Part shown: positions 41,405 to 49,329 of the stretch, one piece after another | How the letters are laid out: every line of letters starts with the position of its first letter | How positions within the stretch are numbered: the first letter of the stretch is position 1 | The notes under the pieces: generated by a model | Told to the model about the DNA's origin: nothing | The model's database searches: none | What the model saw: the letters and a program-made list of their open reading frames with translations, nothing else | Position numbers and translations under genes: made by a program | Assembly (NCBI GenBank): GCA_017626055.1 | Contig: JAGAJM010000010.1 | Coordinates: forward strand, 1-58,024 | Length of the DNA: 58,024 bases | Reading direction: 5' to 3' | From: a bacterium | GTDB taxonomy: Bacteria; Cyanobacteriota; Vampirovibrionia; Gastranaerophilales; Gastranaerophilaceae

Positions 41405-42610
41405 ATGGATTTAAAAGAAGGTTTATTAGCCTTATGGAACTCAACAGGTATCATGAACATGGTATCTCCAGTTGATGCTTCTATTACAAATGGTTTTGAA
41501 CAGTTTTTACACCAATTCGGTCATCCGATTATGCTTGTTATTTGCTGTTTCTTGCTATGGCTAGGTATTAAAAAACAATATGAACCATTATTGTTAGTTC
41601 CAATTGCTTTCGGTGGTTTGTTATCAAACATTCCTTTAGCAGGCATCGCTGAACCAACAGGGTTCTTAGGAATTATTTATGAAGCTGGTATTCATAAAGG
41701 TTTATTCCCTCTAATTATTTTTATGGGTGTTGGTGCAATGACAGACTTCGGTCCGTTGATTGCAAACCCTAAAACTGCACTTTTAGGTGGAGCAGCTCAA
41801 TTTGGTATCTTTGGTGCTTTATTGTTAGCTCTATGTTGTTTTGGCTTTACATTACCTGAAGCAGGTTCTATCGGTATCATTGGTGGTGCTGATGGTCCTA
41901 CATCAATTTTCGTAACTTCAAAACTAGCTCCTCACTTATTAGGTGCAATTGCCGTTGCGGCTTATTCATATATGGCTTTGGTTCCAGTTATTCAACCACC
42001 TATTATGAAATTACTTACAACTGATGCTGAACGTAAAATCCAAATGGATCAGTTAAGAGCGGTTTCAAAAAGAGAAAAAATTGTTTTCCCTCTTGTTGTA
42101 TTGTTCTTATGTGTAATTTTCTTACCTGATGCTTGTCCATTAGTTGGTGCTTTGACATTTGGTAACCTATGTAAAGAATGTGGTGTTGTTGATAGACTTT
42201 CTGATACTATGCAAAACGCTCTAATTAACATTGTTACAATTTTCTTAGGTTTATCAGTTGGTTCAAAACTATCAGCAGAACAATTCTTAACTGTTCAAAC
42301 ATTATTCATTTTATTCTTAGGTATCATCGCATTCTCATTTGCAACTGCAGCAGGTGTATTGATGGCTAAATTGATGAACCTATGTACAGGTATCATCGCT
42401 AAAATGACAGGTAAAGAACACAGACCTATTAACCCATTGATTGGTTCAGCTGGTGTATCAGCAGTTCCAATGGCAGCTCGTGTTTCTAATAAAGTTGGTT
42501 TGGAGTATAACCCTCAAAACTACTTGTTGATGCACGCTATGGGTCCTAACGTAGCAGGTGTTATCGGTTCAGCTGTTGCGGCAGGTATATTGTTAGCATT
42601 ATGTCACTAA
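41405..42610 (+). CDS. oadB: Oxaloacetate decarboxylase beta subunit (Na+ pump)
   Basis: 401-residue membrane protein of the OadB/MmdB/GcdB family that decarboxylates carboxybiotin and exports Na+. Family motifs: [17 protein letters not shown] with the ion-binding Asp, [20 protein letters not shown], and [18 protein letters not shown] near the end; about nine to eleven hydrophobic helices. GGAGG directly before the ATG and 13 bases after oadA. A strong terminator follows. Confidence 0.96.
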   Translation: MDLKEGLLALWNSTGIMNMVSPVDASITNGFEQFLHQFGHPIMLVICCFLLWLGIKKQYEPLLLVPIAFGGLLSNIPLAGIAEPTGFLGIIYEAGIHKGLFPLIIFMGVGAMTDFGPLIANPKTALLGGAAQFGIFGALLLALCCFGFTLPEAGSIGIIGGADGPTSIFVTSKLAPHLLGAIAVAAYSYMALVPVIQPPIMKLLTTDAERKIQMDQLRAVSKREKIVFPLVVLFLCVIFLPDACPLVGALTFGNLCKECGVVDRLSDTMQNALINIVTIFLGLSVGSKLSAEQFLTVQTLFILFLGIIAFSFATAAGVLMAKLMNLCTGIIAKMTGKEHRPINPLIGSAGVSAVPMAARVSNKVGLEYNPQNYLLMHAMGPNVAGVIGSAVAAGILLALCH

Positions 42611-42672
42611 TCCTTGGTCGGTCGGGGCAATATGCTATCAATCTGGTACTTGTTAGTATATTGAAATGAATC

Positions 42673-42702
42673 AAAAAAGCTCCTCACTTGAGGGGCTTTT
42701 TT
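42673..42702 (+). terminator. Terminator of the birA-oad operon
   Basis: 13-bp stem AAAAAAGCTCCTC / GAGGGGCTTTTTT (one G-T pair), loop ACTT, ending in the T run. The bases 42611-42672 between oadB and this hairpin contain nothing recognised. Confidence 0.9.
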
Positions 42703-42718
42703 ATGTTAAAATCTAATT

Positions 42719-43219
42719 ATGGTTAAAAGTTTAGGAATTGTTGATTCAGATAATAAAGATATTATTTTTGCTATTGAAAAACATTTTGTATCTAAAGATG
42801 CTGATGTAAAAGTCGTTTCTGCTGATTTTGATATGTCAGAATTTGATTTGGTTGTTCAAACAGGTTATGTGAATTCTGATGAAATTAAACACCCAAATAT
42901 CTTAAATATTTATCCGACCTTGTTGCCAGCTTTTCAAGGTGAAGAAAATCCAATATTAGCTTCGTATCTGGCTGGCGTTAAGGTTAGTGGTATAACAGTC
43001 TATAATGAATCTTTAGACAAAATTTTAGCCCAGTATCCTGTTTTAATTGGTGTTGATACTTCAATTGGTGAATTAACAGATGAGCTTTCTAAGATAGCTC
43101 AGAAAATTTATCCTGTTGTTATTGAGTCAGTTTTATATGATAAAGTTTTTGACTTTGGAGTATTATTTAATAATTCATCTTGCAAGAGTAATTGTGGTGG
43201 CTGTGGCGGTTGCCATTAA
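42719..43219 (+). CDS. Formyltransferase-fold (PurN-like) protein with cysteine tail
   Basis: 166 residues, shorter than PurN (about 190-210). ILNIYPTLLPAF (61-72) corresponds to the PurN segment ILNIHPSLLPAF, VSGITVYN follows, and PVLIGVDTSIGELTDEL with KIYPVVIESV matches the end of PurN. Asn63 is kept but the catalytic His is Tyr65, and the N-terminal GG(S)GTN-type substrate loop is missing, so GAR formyltransferase activity is unlikely. The C-terminus ends in Cys155, Cys159, Cys162, Cys165 and His166, a possible metal site. No Shine-Dalgarno sequence; a TAAAAT lies 6 bases before the ATG. Confidence 0.7.
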   Translation: MVKSLGIVDSDNKDIIFAIEKHFVSKDADVKVVSADFDMSEFDLVVQTGYVNSDEIKHPNILNIYPTLLPAFQGEENPILASYLAGVKVSGITVYNESLDKILAQYPVLIGVDTSIGELTDELSKIAQKIYPVVIESVLYDKVFDFGVLFNNSSCKSNCGGCGGCH

Positions 43220-43398
43220 TTATCATCGTGTTTTTCAACGATAATATTTAGCTTATCAATTACACCATTGAAAAATGTTTTATTTTCCTTTTGTTCTGGC
43301 TTTATAGCCTTTATTTCAGGTGTAATATGTGCTGGGTTATTTGATTTTAGTCTTGCTGAGTAAATTGATTTTATCTCTTTGATTATTGTTTCGTTCAT
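43216..43398 (-). CDS. Small hypothetical protein (60 aa)
   Basis: No family recognised. Charged, Lys/Asn/Glu-rich, no signal or membrane segment. It lies after ilvB on the same strand and overlaps the convergent formyltransferase-fold gene by 4 bases. Start taken at ATG 43398; an in-frame TTG at 43410 with AAGAG nearby is an alternative. Size and position resemble small regulatory or accessory genes, but it does not look like the ACT-domain subunit IlvN. Confidence 0.4.
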   Translation of the reverse strand: MNETIIKEIKSIYSARLKSNNPAHITPEIKAIKPEQKENKTFFNGVIDKLNIIVEKHDDN

Positions 43399-43467
43399 AT
43401 TATTGTTCAAGTCTCTTAATTCCTATTAAGGGTAATCAGTCTAGTCTATACGTTATAAATGGTAAGT

Positions 43468-45099
43468 TTATAGAACTTCCATTGGTTCAACTGCAAAGTC
43501 AACAATACATGTGCCTTCAGTTGAAAATGCTGCATCTAGGGTAGAGTCTATTTCATCTAGTGTAGTTACTCTAAACGCATTTGCTCCGTAACTTTTTGCA
43601 AGGGTCAAAAAGTCGGGGTTAGATATTTTTGTTTGGGAATAATTTCCATCACAAAGTTTTTCTTGCAATTGGCGAACCATTCCTAGATATCCGTTGTTTA
43701 AAATCATAATTTTAATGTTTAAATTGTTATCCATACAAGTTGCAAGTTCATGCAATCCCATTTGGAAAGAACCATCGCCAGTTATGCAAACGATAGTTTT
43801 GTTAGGATTAGCTACCGCAGCACCAATTGCTGCTGGGAAACCAAACCCCATTGTTCCAGAACCGCCAGATACAAAAATTCTGCGATTTTTATTGAAATTT
43901 AGGTTCTGTACAGCCCATAGTTGATGTTGACCAACTTCCGATGTAAAAGTTACATCTTTGTTTTTTGTGTATTCTTCAATTTTTCTTATAACTTCAAATG
44001 AGTGAAGAAGGTTTGTTTGTCTTTCTCTTTTAATATTTAGAGATTTGAAGTTTTGAGCTTCTTCGCTCCAAGATTTGTAGTTATTATATTCAAACTTACT
44101 TATTGATGATAAAAAATCTTTAATATCTCCAATGAAAAAGTCAGATGTAGGTATAAATTGAGAAATTTCTTTTTCGTTGATATCAATTTGAATAAATTTC
44201 TCTGATAAATCAACGTCTTTAAACATGCAAGTAATTCTGTCGTTAAATCTAGCGCCAAGCGAGATGATTAAATCTGATTTTTTGATTATCTCATTTGCGG
44301 CCTTATCCCCAAAAATCCCTATCATTCCAAAGTAGTTATTGTTATCTTGTGGAAATGAACCTAATCCCATCATTGTACTAACAACTGGAATTTTGAATTT
44401 TGTAGCAAATGAAAGCAATTCATTCTCAGCTTTTGCGTGTGAAACGCCTCCACCTGCAACTATCACAGGTTTTCTTGAATTTTTTATTCTGTTTACAATT
44501 TTTTCAATAGAGATTGTTGGTTTTGAATATTTTTCTACTGGTTTTTCATCCATTTTAAATGATGCAAAATTTGAGGTATCAGCAAAAACATCTTTAACAA
44601 TATCAACAACCACAGGTCCTTTTTTCCCACTTGTGGCTATATTCATAGCTTCTTTTAGTGTGGATTGTATTTCAGAGGCTGATGTAATTTGGAATACTTT
44701 TTTTGTGCAAGATCTTGTAATGTCGCAAATGTCTGCTTCTTGAAATGCGTTTTTACCAAGCAAACTTTTAAAAACCTGCCCAGTTAAAACAATTAGTGGG
44801 TAACCATCAAGATATGCATTTACAATGCCTGATACAGTGTTAGTTGCTCCAGGACCAGATGTTACTAAAACAATACCACATTTGCCAGTTTCTCTCGCGT
44901 AACCTTCTGCCGCATGTACTGCTGATTGTTCGTGTCTTACAAGGATATGTTTTATGTCAGACTGTTCAAAAAGTTCGTTATATACATCTAAAACAATGCC
45001 TCCAGGATAACCAAAAATAGTATCAACACCTAAATTTTTAAGTGTTTCGAATAAAATTTTTGAACCTTTCATTGTTTTAATTTCGTTTTCAACTAGCAT
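43468..45099 (-). CDS. ilvB: Acetolactate synthase large subunit
   Basis: ThDP/FAD enzyme making acetolactate from pyruvate (valine/leucine) or acetohydroxybutyrate (isoleucine). 543 residues: GYPGGIVLDVYNEL, catalytic Glu in RHEQSAVHAAEGYAR, TSGPGATNTVSG, and the ThDP motif GDGSFQMGLHELAT...NNGYLGMVRQ typical of acetolactate synthases. No regulatory small subunit (ilvN) is adjacent. The ATG at 45099 has AAGGGA at a long distance (11 bases); a second ATG ten codons in (MKGSK) would also give a full-length family start. Confidence 0.94.
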   Translation of the reverse strand: MLVENEIKTMKGSKILFETLKNLGVDTIFGYPGGIVLDVYNELFEQSDIKHILVRHEQSAVHAAEGYARETGKCGIVLVTSGPGATNTVSGIVNAYLDGYPLIVLTGQVFKSLLGKNAFQEADICDITRSCTKKVFQITSASEIQSTLKEAMNIATSGKKGPVVVDIVKDVFADTSNFASFKMDEKPVEKYSKPTISIEKIVNRIKNSRKPVIVAGGGVSHAKAENELLSFATKFKIPVVSTMMGLGSFPQDNNNYFGMIGIFGDKAANEIIKKSDLIISLGARFNDRITCMFKDVDLSEKFIQIDINEKEISQFIPTSDFFIGDIKDFLSSISKFEYNNYKSWSEEAQNFKSLNIKRERQTNLLHSFEVIRKIEEYTKNKDVTFTSEVGQHQLWAVQNLNFNKNRRIFVSGGSGTMGFGFPAAIGAAVANPNKTIVCITGDGSFQMGLHELATCMDNNLNIKIMILNNGYLGMVRQLQEKLCDGNYSQTKISNPDFLTLAKSYGANAFRVTTLDEIDSTLDAAFSTEGTCIVDFAVEPMEVL

Positions 45100-45164
45100 G
45101 AATAAATGTATCCCTTGTCTGACTTTCTAATATTATCATAGACATTTTATCTAGGCAATAAAAA

Positions 45165-45196
45165 AGACGGAACTTTACATTTGTAAAATCCCGTCT
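45165..45196 (-). terminator. Terminator after the exported repeat protein gene
   Basis: Imperfect ~14-bp stem (AGACGG...TTTACA / TGTAAA...CCGTCT) followed on the minus strand by TTTTTTATTG. Confidence 0.8.
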
Positions 45197-45217
45197 CGAA
45201 TTATTTCTGAAAATCTA

Positions 45218-45703
45218 TTATTTACCGATTAATGAGTTCCAAGCATCTTTTCTTTTTTGAACTTCAGCTTGTCTAGCTTTTTTTCTAGCTTCAGCATCTT
45301 TTTTAGCTTGGTTTTGTTTATCTTGCCATACTTTTTGTTGTTTAGCTATTTCAGCTTCTCTAGCTTTTTTTCTAGCTTCAGCATCTTTTTTAGCTTGTTC
45401 TTGTTTTTTAGCCCATTCTTTTTGTTGTTTAGCTATTTCAGCTTCTCTAGCTTTTTTTCTAGCTTCAGCGTCTTTTTTAGCTTGTTCTTGTTTTTTAGCC
45501 CATTCTTTTTTTTGTTTAGTTATTTCAGCTTCTCTAGCTTTTTGTCTAGCTTGAGCATCTTTTTGAGCTTTTGCTGCTGCAGTTTCATGTTTAGTAACAG
45601 TTGTAGAAGCTTTATTTAATGCATCAGATAGTGGACCAGCTTGAGCAGCAGTGCCGATAGCTAGTACTGATAATGCCATAAGTGAAACTAATAATTTTTT
45701 CAT
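45218..45703 (-). CDS. Exported highly charged helical repeat protein
   Basis: 161 residues. Signal peptide MKKLLVSLMALSVLAIGTAAQA with a cleavage site at AQA-G (about residue 22). The mature part is built of Ala/Lys/Glu/Gln repeats with a 29-residue period, each like KEWAKKQEQAKKDAEARKK, giving an alternating-charge sequence that should form a long coiled coil or single alpha helix. Predicted periplasmic or surface. Function unknown; it could act as a spacer or wall-binding rod. Overlaps the upstream gene by 4 bases. Confidence 0.8.
   Translation of the reverse strand: MKKLLVSLMALSVLAIGTAAQAGPLSDALNKASTTVTKHETAAAKAQKDAQARQKAREAEITKQKKEWAKKQEQAKKDAEARKKAREAEIAKQQKEWAKKQEQAKKDAEARKKAREAEIAKQQKVWQDKQNQAKKDAEARKKARQAEVQKRKDAWNSLIGK
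45268..45528. repeat. 87-bp intragenic tandem repeats
   Basis: Three consecutive 87-bp units begin at 45268, 45355 and 45442 and a partial fourth at 45529; the central units are almost identical at DNA level, so copy number may vary between strains. Confidence 0.85.
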
Positions 45704-46035
45704 TCCTTTTCTCCTTTCACTTGGTCAGATGTAATTGTTTCTAATTTAAGTTTTTTACTTTCCAACCTTTTTTCTAAATACTCTAACTCTTTTTGTTGTA
45801 TTCTTTTCTTTCGTTCTTGTTTTGCAATTTGTTTCTTTTTCTTTAGATATATTTTAGAACGATTTTTCTTTTGCTTTTGTTCATTTTTTACATCTTGTGG
45901 TTCTTTTGTTTTGTCAATATTTTGTTCTATTTCAACTCCTTGAGTAGATTGTATTGGCTCCTCATTTTTTGCATAGCAAATTGAGCAAGTACAAAAACTA
46001 AATAACACTAATAAACACAAAAACGATTTTTTCAT
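45700..46035 (-). CDS. Exported Lys/Glu-rich coiled-coil protein
   Basis: 111 residues with a signal peptide (MKKSFLCLLVLFSFCTCSICYA, cleavage after CYA) and a mature region that changes from Glu/Gln-rich to strongly basic (KIYLKKKKQIAKQERKKR) and then coiled coil (ELEYLEKRLESKKLKLE). It overlaps the next gene, another exported helical protein, by 4 bases, so the two are co-translated and may pair. Family not recognised. Confidence 0.7.
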   Translation of the reverse strand: MKKSFLCLLVLFSFCTCSICYAKNEEPIQSTQGVEIEQNIDKTKEPQDVKNEQKQKKNRSKIYLKKKKQIAKQERKKRIQQKELEYLEKRLESKKLKLETITSDQVKGEKE

Positions 46036-46056
46036 ATTTATAGCTTAGTCCAAATC

Positions 46057-46752
46057 CTAATATTTTGCAATGATTTCGTTAATACCTTTTTGTGCGACAT
46101 TAAAGATTTCTATCATCTGGTCAAATTCATAAGGTTCACCTTCTGCGGTTGTTTGAAATTCGATAATTTTTCCGCTTTGTGTCAAAACTACGTTTGAATC
46201 AACCTGTGCGTGTGAATCTTCCTCATAATTTAGGTCTAATCGAACTTCACCATCAATAATTCCTGCCGAAATTGCAGCAACAGGCTCAATGATAGGATTT
46301 TCTTTAAGTGTTCCATCTGCAATAAGTTTTTCAACTGCATCAGCTAAAGCTACATAGCCACCGCAAATACTGGCAGTTCTTGTGCCGCCGTCTGCTTGTA
46401 TGACATCTGCGTCTATTGTAATTGTTAAGTCTGGCATTTTTTCTAAATCAACACAAGCTCTCAAACTTCTTCCGATTAGTCTTTGAATTTCTTGTGTTCT
46501 ACCTGAAATTTTTGTTCTTTCTCTTTGGCATCTTGTAGAAGTTGAAGATGGTAATAGTGAATATTCAGCGGTTAACCAACCTCGTGGATCGTCTTTAGCC
46601 ATCCATTTTGGTTTCCCAATTTCAACTGATGCTGTTGTTATAACTTTTGTATCGCCAAATTCAACTAACACTGAGCCTAAAGCGTGTTTTGTATAATTTT
46701 TTGTGAATTTTATTTCTCTTGTTTCATTGTTTGCTCGATTTTCAATTCTCAT
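46057..46752 (-). CDS. rph: Ribonuclease PH
   Basis: Phosphorolytic exoribonuclease that trims tRNA 3' ends, relevant here because the two tRNA genes do not encode CCA. 231 residues, family length about 240; GRTQEIQRLIGRSLRACVD, DADVIQADGGTRTASICGG (within limits) and DLNYEEDSHAQVDSNVV motifs with the phosphate-binding Arg residues are present. AAAGGAG precedes the ATG. Upstream genes on the strand are the zinc ribbon and a membrane protein. Confidence 0.95.
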   Translation of the reverse strand: MRIENRANNETREIKFTKNYTKHALGSVLVEFGDTKVITTASVEIGKPKWMAKDDPRGWLTAEYSLLPSSTSTRCQRERTKISGRTQEIQRLIGRSLRACVDLEKMPDLTITIDADVIQADGGTRTASICGGYVALADAVEKLIADGTLKENPIIEPVAAISAGIIDGEVRLDLNYEEDSHAQVDSNVVLTQSGKIIEFQTTAEGEPYEFDQMIEIFNVAQKGINEIIAKY

Positions 46753-46778
46753 ATTTAACTCCTTTTATTCACTATTAT

Positions 46779-47000
46779 TTATTGTCCTTCGTAGTCCCAG
46801 ATGTAAATTTGTCCGCAGTATCGACATACTGCATGTTCGTTCATAAATTGTAAATCTGGTACAAAAACGTATCCATCAACAGTAATTTCAATTTCGTTTT
46901 TGTCGTTATATCTTTGCGAGAAATTTCTATCGCCAGTGTAATCTGGTGAAAACATTAATTCAAATTTATCTTTTGATTTGCAATTTTTGCAGATAAACAT
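46779..47000 (-). CDS. Small zinc-ribbon protein (73 aa)
   Basis: Two CxxC knuckles, CKNC (residues 4-7) and CRYC (about 59-62), enclose a beta-rich segment, the pattern of a zinc ribbon. Partner and nucleic-acid binding are unknown. GAGGAAG in the end of the preceding gene gives its ribosome site and 3 bases separate them, so it is co-transcribed with the membrane protein and probably rph. Confidence 0.75.
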   Translation of the reverse strand: MFICKNCKSKDKFELMFSPDYTGDRNFSQRYNDKNEIEITVDGYVFVPDLQFMNEHAVCRYCGQIYIWDYEGQ

Positions 47001-47003
47001 TGA

Positions 47004-47936
47004 TTATTCTTCCTCTATTTCTTGTTTTTGCTTTTTAGATTTTTTGCCAGAGTTTTGTTTTTTAAGTTCTAGGTCTGTTAAATTCATATACCATAATGTC
47101 CAACAAATACTTCTGATTGGTAATGTTAACCCCATAATAATTGCGCTTAAAATAGAGTAGTAAAACATTTCTGATATCATTTCAGTAGTTATTATCGGTT
47201 GCTTGAATAAGGTTAATAATTCGTTAGTCAATGCTATTGGTAATGCTGATGATATTGGGTCAAATAGCATACATATTTTGTTGCTCAAGTTTAGGTAATC
47301 AAAGACTACGCTTACCCCTTGAGTGATGATGAATATTGAAAAGAACGCTAAAATTAGCATCAGCGCACAAGTTCTGAACCAGTGTCCTTTTATTAATAAA
47401 AAGCTTCTTTTGAAATGTTCGTGAATTTTTAAATCAGGTTCAAATGTGAATATTTGAAAGACTAAAATAAAATAAATCCAAATTATTGATGCTGGAATTA
47501 TGAAGAATATGCTTGATCCAATGGAACTTAGAATTCCAACAGCTAGTAGCAATAATACAAAAGCCCAAGTTCTTCTGGTCGCAACTTCATTATGGGATTG
47601 GAAATCGTAAACTTTACCTGTTGAAATTGCCCCTTCAGTCATAGAATTTAGTGCGATATAAGCTACCATATAATCCCAAAAGGCTTTAACAAAAACTAAA
47701 ATACCTGGGATGGCCAGTAGTAAAACTAAAAGAAATGCAATCCATGGGTTATTAACTTTTGCTACAATTTGGTTTGCAAAGCCTAAAGATAGTCCGAAAG
47801 ATAGTAGAATTCCTATCAATTGTCCAAATACTGGGAAAAGCATATATGTTAGGAATTTGTCGATATTTGTGAAGTATATTTTAATTCCTTCGGCTAATAC
47901 AAACCATATGCTATTTTTTACTTTAAATTTGGACAT
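47004..47936 (-). CDS. Polytopic membrane protein of unknown function
   Basis: 310 residues with about six membrane helices (near 28-52, 68-92, 125-150, 153-170, 190-212, 255-280) and a charged Lys/Glu tail. It resembles the general shape of DUF975-like and glycerophosphodiesterase-membrane-domain proteins, but no diagnostic motif is seen. GGAGG six bases before the ATG. First gene of a probable operon with the zinc ribbon and rph; divergent from the PHP gene. Confidence 0.75.
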   Translation of the reverse strand: MSKFKVKNSIWFVLAEGIKIYFTNIDKFLTYMLFPVFGQLIGILLSFGLSLGFANQIVAKVNNPWIAFLLVLLLAIPGILVFVKAFWDYMVAYIALNSMTEGAISTGKVYDFQSHNEVATRRTWAFVLLLLAVGILSSIGSSIFFIIPASIIWIYFILVFQIFTFEPDLKIHEHFKRSFLLIKGHWFRTCALMLILAFFSIFIITQGVSVVFDYLNLSNKICMLFDPISSALPIALTNELLTLFKQPIITTEMISEMFYYSILSAIIMGLTLPIRSICWTLWYMNLTDLELKKQNSGKKSKKQKQEIEEE

Positions 47937-47988
47937 ATACCCTCCTTCGTTGTATTATAATTTTATTACAAATAGGTTTAGAAAAACA

Positions 47989-48618
47989 ATGCATGATTAC
48001 AAAGACTTAATTAAACAGTTTACAAAGGAAGATTTTTTATCGGGACGAGTGAATTTACATATTCATACGACATATTCTGATGGTGAGGTAGAGTTTATAG
48101 ACGTTGTAAATCAATCTAAAGAAAAAGGTTGTAAACTTATTTCTATTACTGATCACAACACTGTTAAAGGTCATATTGATAACCCTAATTGTGGAGTGTT
48201 GACTGGTGTTGAATTTGATGTTTGGTATAAGTATATTTTCTTGCATTTATTAGCTTATGGTATTGATGTAACTCATCCTGCATTAACCCCTTTTTTTGCC
48301 AAAACAAAATCTGAAACTGAATCAGATATTTTAAGATTCTGTGCAAAAAGAAATATAAAAGGATTGATAGATGCAATTCATCAAGCAGGTGGTGTTGCCG
48401 TTTTAGCGCATCCTTGTTGTTGTTGGGCGTTGAGTTTAGATAAATTTGTAGCTGATTTGGTTGAAATTGGATTAGATGGAATTGAGGTCTATTACCCTTA
48501 TCCAAGATGGCGAAAATATATCAAATTTTCATCTCCAGATTCTGTTGATGCGATAGCAGAAAAATACCACCTATTAAAAACAGGTGGTACTGATCTTCAT
48601 TCGAAAACTTTGAATTAG
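47989..48618 (+). CDS. PHP-domain phosphoesterase
   Basis: 209 residues with all PHP metal motifs: NLHIHTTYSDG (His-x-His and Asp), SITDHNT, GVEFDV, LAHPCCCW and the final TGGTDLHSK. Closest in design to the TrpH/YciV (RNase AM, nucleoside 3',5'-bisphosphatase) group, but about 70 residues shorter. The frame is open far upstream over the divergent gene; I start at ATG 47989 because the PHP fold begins shortly after and upstream sequence is antisense to a real gene. An unusual Cys triplet follows the AHP motif. Overlaps convergent dedA by 4 bases. Confidence 0.88.
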   Translation: MHDYKDLIKQFTKEDFLSGRVNLHIHTTYSDGEVEFIDVVNQSKEKGCKLISITDHNTVKGHIDNPNCGVLTGVEFDVWYKYIFLHLLAYGIDVTHPALTPFFAKTKSETESDILRFCAKRNIKGLIDAIHQAGGVAVLAHPCCCWALSLDKFVADLVEIGLDGIEVYYPYPRWRKYIKFSSPDSVDAIAEKYHLLKTGGTDLHSKTLN

Positions 48619-49235
48619 TCTTCTTTCAGATGTTTAAAGTGTTTCCAGATATACCAAATAAATAGGATAATACATGCCAACACAATTACAACATCAAATT
48701 TATGCCAAATATCTTTCATTTTGTCTAAATTTTGACCTAGCTTCACCCCTACATAAACAAGTACATAGCTCCAAATTAGCGAGCCTAGGAATGTGAAAGT
48801 AAAAAAGGTTCTTTTTCTGGCTTTTAAAATACCTGCTGGAAGTGAGATAAATGTTCTTACAACTGGTAACATTCTGCATATAAAAAATGCCCAATCCCCA
48901 TATTTGTCAACCCATTTGTCAGCATCTTCTAAATCTTTTTTAGATACAAGGAAATATTTTCCGTATTTTTCTACAAAAGTTCTTCCACCAAAATATCCGA
49001 TGTAATAAGATGGCAAAGAACCTAAGACACAACCAATTGCTCCTGCAAAAGCTGCAGTATGAAATCCCATTTCGCCTTTTGAAACTAAGTAGCCAGCAAA
49101 AGGTAAGATAGCTTCAGATGGTAGTGGGATATTACATGACTCAATTGCCATAAGTAATGCTACTCCAGCAGGTCCCATAGCCGTAACAACACCTTCTATC
49201 CAATTTATGAGTGGTAATAAAATATTATCTAACAT
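48615..49235 (-). CDS. DedA family membrane protein
   Basis: 206 residues of the DedA/VTT (SNARE-associated) family, which includes undecaprenyl-phosphate and phospholipid flippases. MAIESCNIPLPSEAILPFAGY holds the conserved Glu; FFICRMLPVVRTFISLPAG carries the conserved Arg residues; four to five membrane helices. AAGGAGAG precedes the ATG. Substrate not determinable from sequence. Confidence 0.93.
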   Translation of the reverse strand: MLDNILLPLINWIEGVVTAMGPAGVALLMAIESCNIPLPSEAILPFAGYLVSKGEMGFHTAAFAGAIGCVLGSLPSYYIGYFGGRTFVEKYGKYFLVSKKDLEDADKWVDKYGDWAFFICRMLPVVRTFISLPAGILKARKRTFFTFTFLGSLIWSYVLVYVGVKLGQNLDKMKDIWHKFDVVIVLACIILFIWYIWKHFKHLKED

Positions 49236-49299
49236 AATCTTCTCTCCTTTTTTTATTATACCATAAGTAATTTTGCTTTTATGGAATATTAATTAAAAA

Positions 49300-49322
49300 A
49301 GGCTCTGAGTTAATCAGAGCCT
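49300..49322 (-). terminator. Terminator of glutamine synthetase 2
   Basis: Perfect 9-bp stem AGGCTCTGA / TCAGAGCCT, loop GTTAA, followed on the minus strand by six T. Confidence 0.9.
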
Positions 49323-49329
49323 CTAATTT

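Noticed and set aside
43216..43410. Small gene after ilvB as the regulatory subunit ilvN
   Set aside because: At about 60 residues it lacks an ACT domain and any IlvN motif.
45268..45615. Regular repeats considered as a CRISPR array
   Set aside because: There are no unique spacers; the 87-bp units are contiguous and encode protein repeats.
45257..45619. Phe/Ser-rich plus-strand ORF of 120 codons
   Set aside because: It is the antisense shadow of the Lys/Glu/Ala repeat gene, open only because of that gene's codon pattern.
47710..47988. Upstream extension of the PHP frame
   Set aside because: This stretch is antisense to the start of a well-supported membrane-protein gene and is not PHP-like.
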